54,444 nt of DNA from Pseudomonadota bacterium (GTDB taxonomy: Bacteria > Desulfobacterota > Binatia > UBA9968): contig JAJPJQ010000004.1 of assembly GCA_021324155.1 (NCBI GenBank), positions 1 through 54,444 on the forward strand, read 5' to 3'. The notes beneath the pieces were generated by a model. That model did not search any database. It saw only the letters and a list, made by a program, of their open reading frames with translations, and was not told where the DNA came from. Below, piece after piece: positions 51,158-54,444 of this stretch (position 1 is its first letter; each line of letters begins with the position of its first letter). The translations under genes were made by a program, and so were the position numbers.

Positions 51158-51925
51158 TCAACTCAGGCTGAGCCCGCCGTCGACGAGCAGCGTCTGGCCG
51201 GTGACGAAATCGCCGCCCGTGACGATTCCCAGGATCGCGGCGGCTATATCCTCGGGCTTGGCGACGCGCTTCAGCGGGTAACCTTCGGCGGCTTTGGCCA
51301 TGACCTCGTCATAATTATTCGCGTAATGTTTTTCCATCCACGGCGTATCCGTGAACGCCGGCGCGACGCCGTTGACGCGCACGTTGGGCGCGAGCGCGAC
51401 GGCGAGACCGCGCGTCAGATAAATCAGGGCCGCTTTTGCCGTGCCGTAGGCGAGCGACGACATCGTCGCGGGCGCGAGCACGCCGGAGATCGAGGCGACG
51501 TTGATCACGACGCCGCGGCTTTTTTCCAAAAGCGGCGCGGCGGCGCGTACGCAGCGGAACGCGCCTTTCAAATTCACGTCGAGGATGTCATCCCAGATCT
51601 CGTCGGTGAGCTTCTGAATATCCTTCACCGGCACCCAATGCGTCACGCCGGCGTTATTGACGAGAATATCCAAGCGATGGAAGCGCTTTTCGGTTTCGCC
51701 GACCATGCGGCGCACGTCGGCCTCGCTCTTCACGTCGCCTTGGACCAAAAGCGCGTCTGCGCCCGCTTGCTTCACTTCATCCGCGAGCTTTTCCGCCTCG
51801 GTTTTAGCCGAGCGGTAATTGATGGCGACGCCCGCCGCGCCGGCTTGTGCAAGCGCCAGCACGGTCGCGCGGCCGATGCCGGTCGCGCCGCCGGTGACGA
51901 GCGCCACTTTACCTTTTATTTCCAT
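51158..51925 (-). CDS. SDR-family oxidoreductase
   Basis: 255 aa. NAD(P) motif TGGATGIGRATVLA, NNAGVTHW, catalytic Ser in NVASISGVLAP and YGTAKAALIYL (YxxxK), C-terminal GGDFVTGQTLLVDGGLSLS. Typical 3-oxoacyl/dehydrogenase-like reductase with unknown substrate. The start overlaps the hydantoinase B stop by 17 nt, and the aldolase gene follows 5 nt later. Confidence 0.9.
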   Translation of the reverse strand: MEIKGKVALVTGGATGIGRATVLALAQAGAAGVAINYRSAKTEAEKLADEVKQAGADALLVQGDVKSEADVRRMVGETEKRFHRLDILVNNAGVTHWVPVKDIQKLTDEIWDDILDVNLKGAFRCVRAAAPLLEKSRGVVINVASISGVLAPATMSSLAYGTAKAALIYLTRGLAVALAPNVRVNGVAPAFTDTPWMEKHYANNYDEVMAKAAEGYPLKRVAKPEDIAAAILGIVTGGDFVTGQTLLVDGGLSLS

Positions 51926-53642
51926 TGGACCTCAGTCTTTTCGTTTCTGCTTGGTCAATGATCCATTGATCAGGCTGACGCACGAGCTCGTCGTCTTTGC
52001 CGGTAAAGCGGACGACGACGCCGTAATCGCGCGCCGCAGCGTCGGGTGAAATATATCCCGCGATCACATCGCGCCGCACGAGCTCAGGGTCGCGCGCGAG
52101 CGGATCGCCGTAGCCGCCGCCGCCCGGAAGATTTAAGCGGACGCTGCGTCCGCCGTCGAGATCGACCTGCGCCTTCGGATTGGGGCGCGCGCCGTCGTCC
52201 AAAACCAGTTCCCCGGCCGCGCCGTATTTGCCGCCGAGCAGGCCCGGGGCGCGATATTTCGTGCGGTCGAGGATCGGGCTCACGCTCCAGCGTCCTGCGC
52301 CGCGGCGGGTGAATTCCGTCAATTGTCCGAGGCCGCCGCGGTGCTTTCCCGCGCCGCCGGAATCCATCCATAGCTCGCGGCGCTTCATGACGAGCGGCGA
52401 TAGGCTCTCGATGACCTCGGCCGGTACTCCCGCGACGCCGCTCGGGAAGCCGACGGTGCTGAGCCCGTCCTTATCGGGCCGCGCTCCGGTACCGCCGACT
52501 TGGAAAATCGTGAGATTAAAAGACGGATTCTGTCCGCGCCATACCGTGAGCCAGATCGGATCGGCGCCAGGCGCGAGAAGCCGACCGGGCAGCGCGCCCG
52601 CGAGCGCGGCGAAGATCGCGCTCGGAACGAAATGACCTACCGCCTGGCGGCTCGCCACCGGCGCGGGGTCGCGCGCATTCAAGATACAGCCTTCCGGCGC
52701 GGTGACGCGCACGGGGCGGAAGCTGCCCTCATTGTGCGGCACGTCGGGATAGATCGCCGCTTTCACGGCGAAGCTCGCGTAGGCGTGCGTGTAGTTGAGC
52801 ACGACATTGATGCCGTGAGCGCTCTCCGGCGACGAGCCGGCGAAATCGATGTCGATCGCGTGGCCTTTGACCGTCAACCGGCAGCGGATGACGATCGGCT
52901 CCTCGAAGCCGTCGCTCCAGGTCTCGCTCGTCCATTGGCCGTTCGGCAGCGCGCGGATTTTTTCCCGTACGGTCGCTTCGGAGCGGCGGACGATTTCCTC
53001 AGCAATCGGGTCGATCGAATCGAGGCCGAACTCGTCCATCATTTCGAGCAGCGCCCGCCCGCCGGCGTCGTTGCACGCGGCCTGCGCGTGCAGGTCGCCG
53101 ACGACTTCGTCGGGCAGGCGGACGTTGGCGCGAATGACCTTCAACAAGACTTCGTTCGGCGCGCCGCCTTCGAAGAGCTTCATGATGGGAAGCCTGAGAC
53201 CTTCTTCGAAGACCTCGCGCGCCTCGGCCGAGAGAATGCGCCCGCCGATGTCGGCGGCGTGGCAGGTGTTGGCGAAGAGCGCGACGAGCCGGCCGTTCTT
53301 GAAAACCGGCGAGGTGATCGTGATGTCGTTGATCTGTCCCGCGGTCATCCACGGATCGTTGGTGATGAGCACGTCGCCGGGCCCGAGCTTCGCCGGCGGA
53401 TAGGCCGCGAGAAAATGGCGCATCGAGCTCGCCATCGCGTTGATGTGGCCCGGCGTGCCGGTGATCGACTGCGCGATCATGCGGCCTTTGGTGTCGAAGA
53501 CGCCGCAGGCGAGGTCTTGGCTTTCGCGCACGATCGTGCTGAAGGCCGTGCGGATGAGCGCGTCCTGCTGCTCGTTCGCAACCGAGAGCAGCCGGTTCCA
53601 GACGACTTCGAGCGTGACCGGATCGATTCCGTTACTGGCCAC
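51909..53642 (-). CDS. Hydantoinase B/oxoprolinase family protein
   Basis: 577 aa from the GTG at 53642, 11 nt inside the hyuA-like stop and preceded by GGAG; a TTG at 53657 is less likely. HyuB family: PVTLEVVWNRLLSVANEQQ, RTAFSTIVRESQDLACGVFD, GDVLITNDPWMTAGQIND, GRILSAEAREVFEEGLRLP, RRELWMDSGGAGKHRGGLG, and C-terminal LPGGGGYGDPLARDPE. With HyuA it makes an ATP-dependent cyclic-amide (N-methylhydantoin/oxoproline type) hydrolase or a ketone carboxylase; the substrate is undetermined. Confidence 0.92.
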   Translation of the reverse strand: MASNGIDPVTLEVVWNRLLSVANEQQDALIRTAFSTIVRESQDLACGVFDTKGRMIAQSITGTPGHINAMASSMRHFLAAYPPAKLGPGDVLITNDPWMTAGQINDITITSPVFKNGRLVALFANTCHAADIGGRILSAEAREVFEEGLRLPIMKLFEGGAPNEVLLKVIRANVRLPDEVVGDLHAQAACNDAGGRALLEMMDEFGLDSIDPIAEEIVRRSEATVREKIRALPNGQWTSETWSDGFEEPIVIRCRLTVKGHAIDIDFAGSSPESAHGINVVLNYTHAYASFAVKAAIYPDVPHNEGSFRPVRVTAPEGCILNARDPAPVASRQAVGHFVPSAIFAALAGALPGRLLAPGADPIWLTVWRGQNPSFNLTIFQVGGTGARPDKDGLSTVGFPSGVAGVPAEVIESLSPLVMKRRELWMDSGGAGKHRGGLGQLTEFTRRGAGRWSVSPILDRTKYRAPGLLGGKYGAAGELVLDDGARPNPKAQVDLDGGRSVRLNLPGGGGYGDPLARDPELVRRDVIAGYISPDAAARDYGVVVRFTGKDDELVRQPDQWIIDQAETKRLRSNGNKR

Positions 53643-54444
53643 CGGCGAACTCCACAATGATGTTCAATTGATCGTCGACGCGTCCGCGCCCGCGCGCGCC
53701 GACGATCAGCGTCGATTCGCGCTCTTCCACGATCGCGGGACCGCTGAACGTCGCGCCCGGCGCGAGGGCGTAACGGTCGTAGACCGGCGTCTCGACGTAA
53801 TCGCCGCGCTCGAGAAAATAGGCGCGCCGATTTCCTTTCAATACGCCGCCGCCGTTGGCTTTCTGGGGCAGCCGGAAATCCATCGCCGGATTCGGCCCGG
53901 CCGCGACGACGCGCCAGTTGATGACTTCGAGCGGCACGTCGGGCCCCTTGCGGCCATAGAGCGAGCGGTAGACCGCTTCAAAGCGATTTTGAATCTCGTT
54001 CGAGTGCGAGTCGCCCAAAGTTCCATCGGGTAGTGGAACGGATACTTCATGTCCCTGGCCGACATAGCGCATATCGGCCGTGCGCTCGTAGATGATGTCG
54101 GAGGCGGATAGACCGGAGCTTTCCAATACGGCGCGGCCTTCGGCCGCCATCTCGTCCAGCAGCTTGTTCGCGGCGGACCATTCCATACCTTCGAGGCGGC
54201 TGTAGGCGCTGCGCACGAAATCGAACGCGAGCGGCGCCGCCAGCAATCCGAAGGTCGAGCCGACGCCCGCACCGAAAGGCGAGACGAGCGCCGGCAGATG
54301 CAAAATCTCCGCGACGCGGTAGCCGTGCACCGGCCCCGCGCCGCCGAACGCGTAGAGCGGCATGCGGCGCGGGTCTTTGCCGCGCTCGCCCAAATGCGTG
54401 CGCGCGGCGTTCGCCATATTCTCGCTCACGATCTGGTGGATGCC
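53632..54444 (-). CDS. Hydantoinase A/oxoprolinase family protein, C-terminal part
   Basis: The last 270 residues of a HyuA-like protein, continuing past the window end, where the frame reads GIHQIVSENMANAARTHLGE. Family marks: MPLYAFGGAGPVHGYRVAEIL, SPFGAGVGSTFGLLAAPLAFDF, ADMRYVGQGHEVSVP, and the end DYVETPVYDRYALAPG, GPAIVEERESTLIVG. HyuA carries the ATP-binding (actin-like) site, mostly beyond the window. It pairs with HyuB by an 11-nt overlap. Confidence 0.92.
   Translation of the reverse strand, partial: GIHQIVSENMANAARTHLGERGKDPRRMPLYAFGGAGPVHGYRVAEILHLPALVSPFGAGVGSTFGLLAAPLAFDFVRSAYSRLEGMEWSAANKLLDEMAAEGRAVLESSGLSASDIIYERTADMRYVGQGHEVSVPLPDGTLGDSHSNEIQNRFEAVYRSLYGRKGPDVPLEVINWRVVAAGPNPAMDFRLPQKANGGGVLKGNRRAYFLERGDYVETPVYDRYALAPGATFSGPAIVEERESTLIVGARGRGRVDDQLNIIVEFAGGQ

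Noticed and set aside
52500-53660. 386-codon plus-strand frame
   Set aside because: Antisense to hydantoinase B, whose motifs run through the whole length.

Overview
The window is GC-rich, tightly packed bacterial chromosome with many 1-17 nt gene overlaps. It comes from a Gram-negative, respiring organism: it carries an Mla-type lipid transport operon with an outer-membrane lipoprotein, outer-membrane beta-barrel-like proteins, a b6-type quinol:cytochrome complex, a bactofilin, and many NMT1/THI5-like solute-binding proteins without permeases. This mix is usual in uncultured soil and subsurface lineages such as Desulfobacterota/Binatota, Methylomirabilota or Rokubacteria-like bacteria. That placement is inference; no marker gene here settles it. 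No rRNA, tRNA, CRISPR array, transposase or phage gene was recognised.

Layout. 1-0.8 kb: the start of a HAMP-repeat sensor kinase cut by the window edge. 1-3.6 kb: a luciferase-like monooxygenase and an amidohydrolase. 3.7-7.9 kb: an mlaE-mlaF-mlaD-pqiC operon preceded by a DsbA-family oxidoreductase whose first active-site Cys codon is an in-frame TGA followed by a well-formed bacterial SECIS-like hairpin, i.e. a probable selenoprotein. 8-12.2 kb: a secreted lectin-like protein and a UbiD / solute-binding protein / two-subunit thiamine-diphosphate decarboxylase operon. 12.6-15.7 kb: bactofilin, zinc-ribbon protein, LAS-type peptidase-like protein, DUF3750 protein and ispF. 15.8-22 kb: a respiratory operon (small membrane protein, Rieske protein, cytochrome b6-like protein, subunit IV-like protein, a 55-aa membrane protein, a 905-aa coiled-coil octahaem cytochrome c, and a cupredoxin-like protein). 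22-31 kb: class II aldolase, ferredoxin-NADP reductase-like protein, acetyl-CoA synthetase, three solute-binding proteins, a frameshifted TPR gene and a DUF1275 membrane protein.

31-45 kb is the most unusual part. An eight-gene minus-strand operon (GT2, FAD oxidoreductase with a membrane tail, a small membrane protein homologous to that tail, an AMP-binding-like enzyme, a sulfotransferase, GT4, a P-loop protein, and a TMTC-like GT-C/TPR protein) is bracketed by two copies of a convergent pair: a beta-barrel-like secreted protein facing a TMTC-like membrane glycosyltransferase with TPRs. It looks like a surface glycan or protein-glycosylation system with possible sulfation. 45-54.4 kb: threonine aldolase-like and haem-oxygenase-fold diiron proteins, a lone ABC ATPase with a metallo-beta-lactamase-fold protein, and a catabolic operon (hydantoinase A and B, SDR, KDPG aldolase-like, solute-binding protein, NrtR-like Nudix regulator).

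Dispersed non-coding structure is prominent: three degenerate 7-bp-period repeat elements, one of which supplies the N-terminus of the PqiC-like lipoprotein; a GTCATTCTGAG-type inverted repeat; a roughly 60-nt extended hairpin; and a near-perfect 45-nt palindrome inside a coding sequence.
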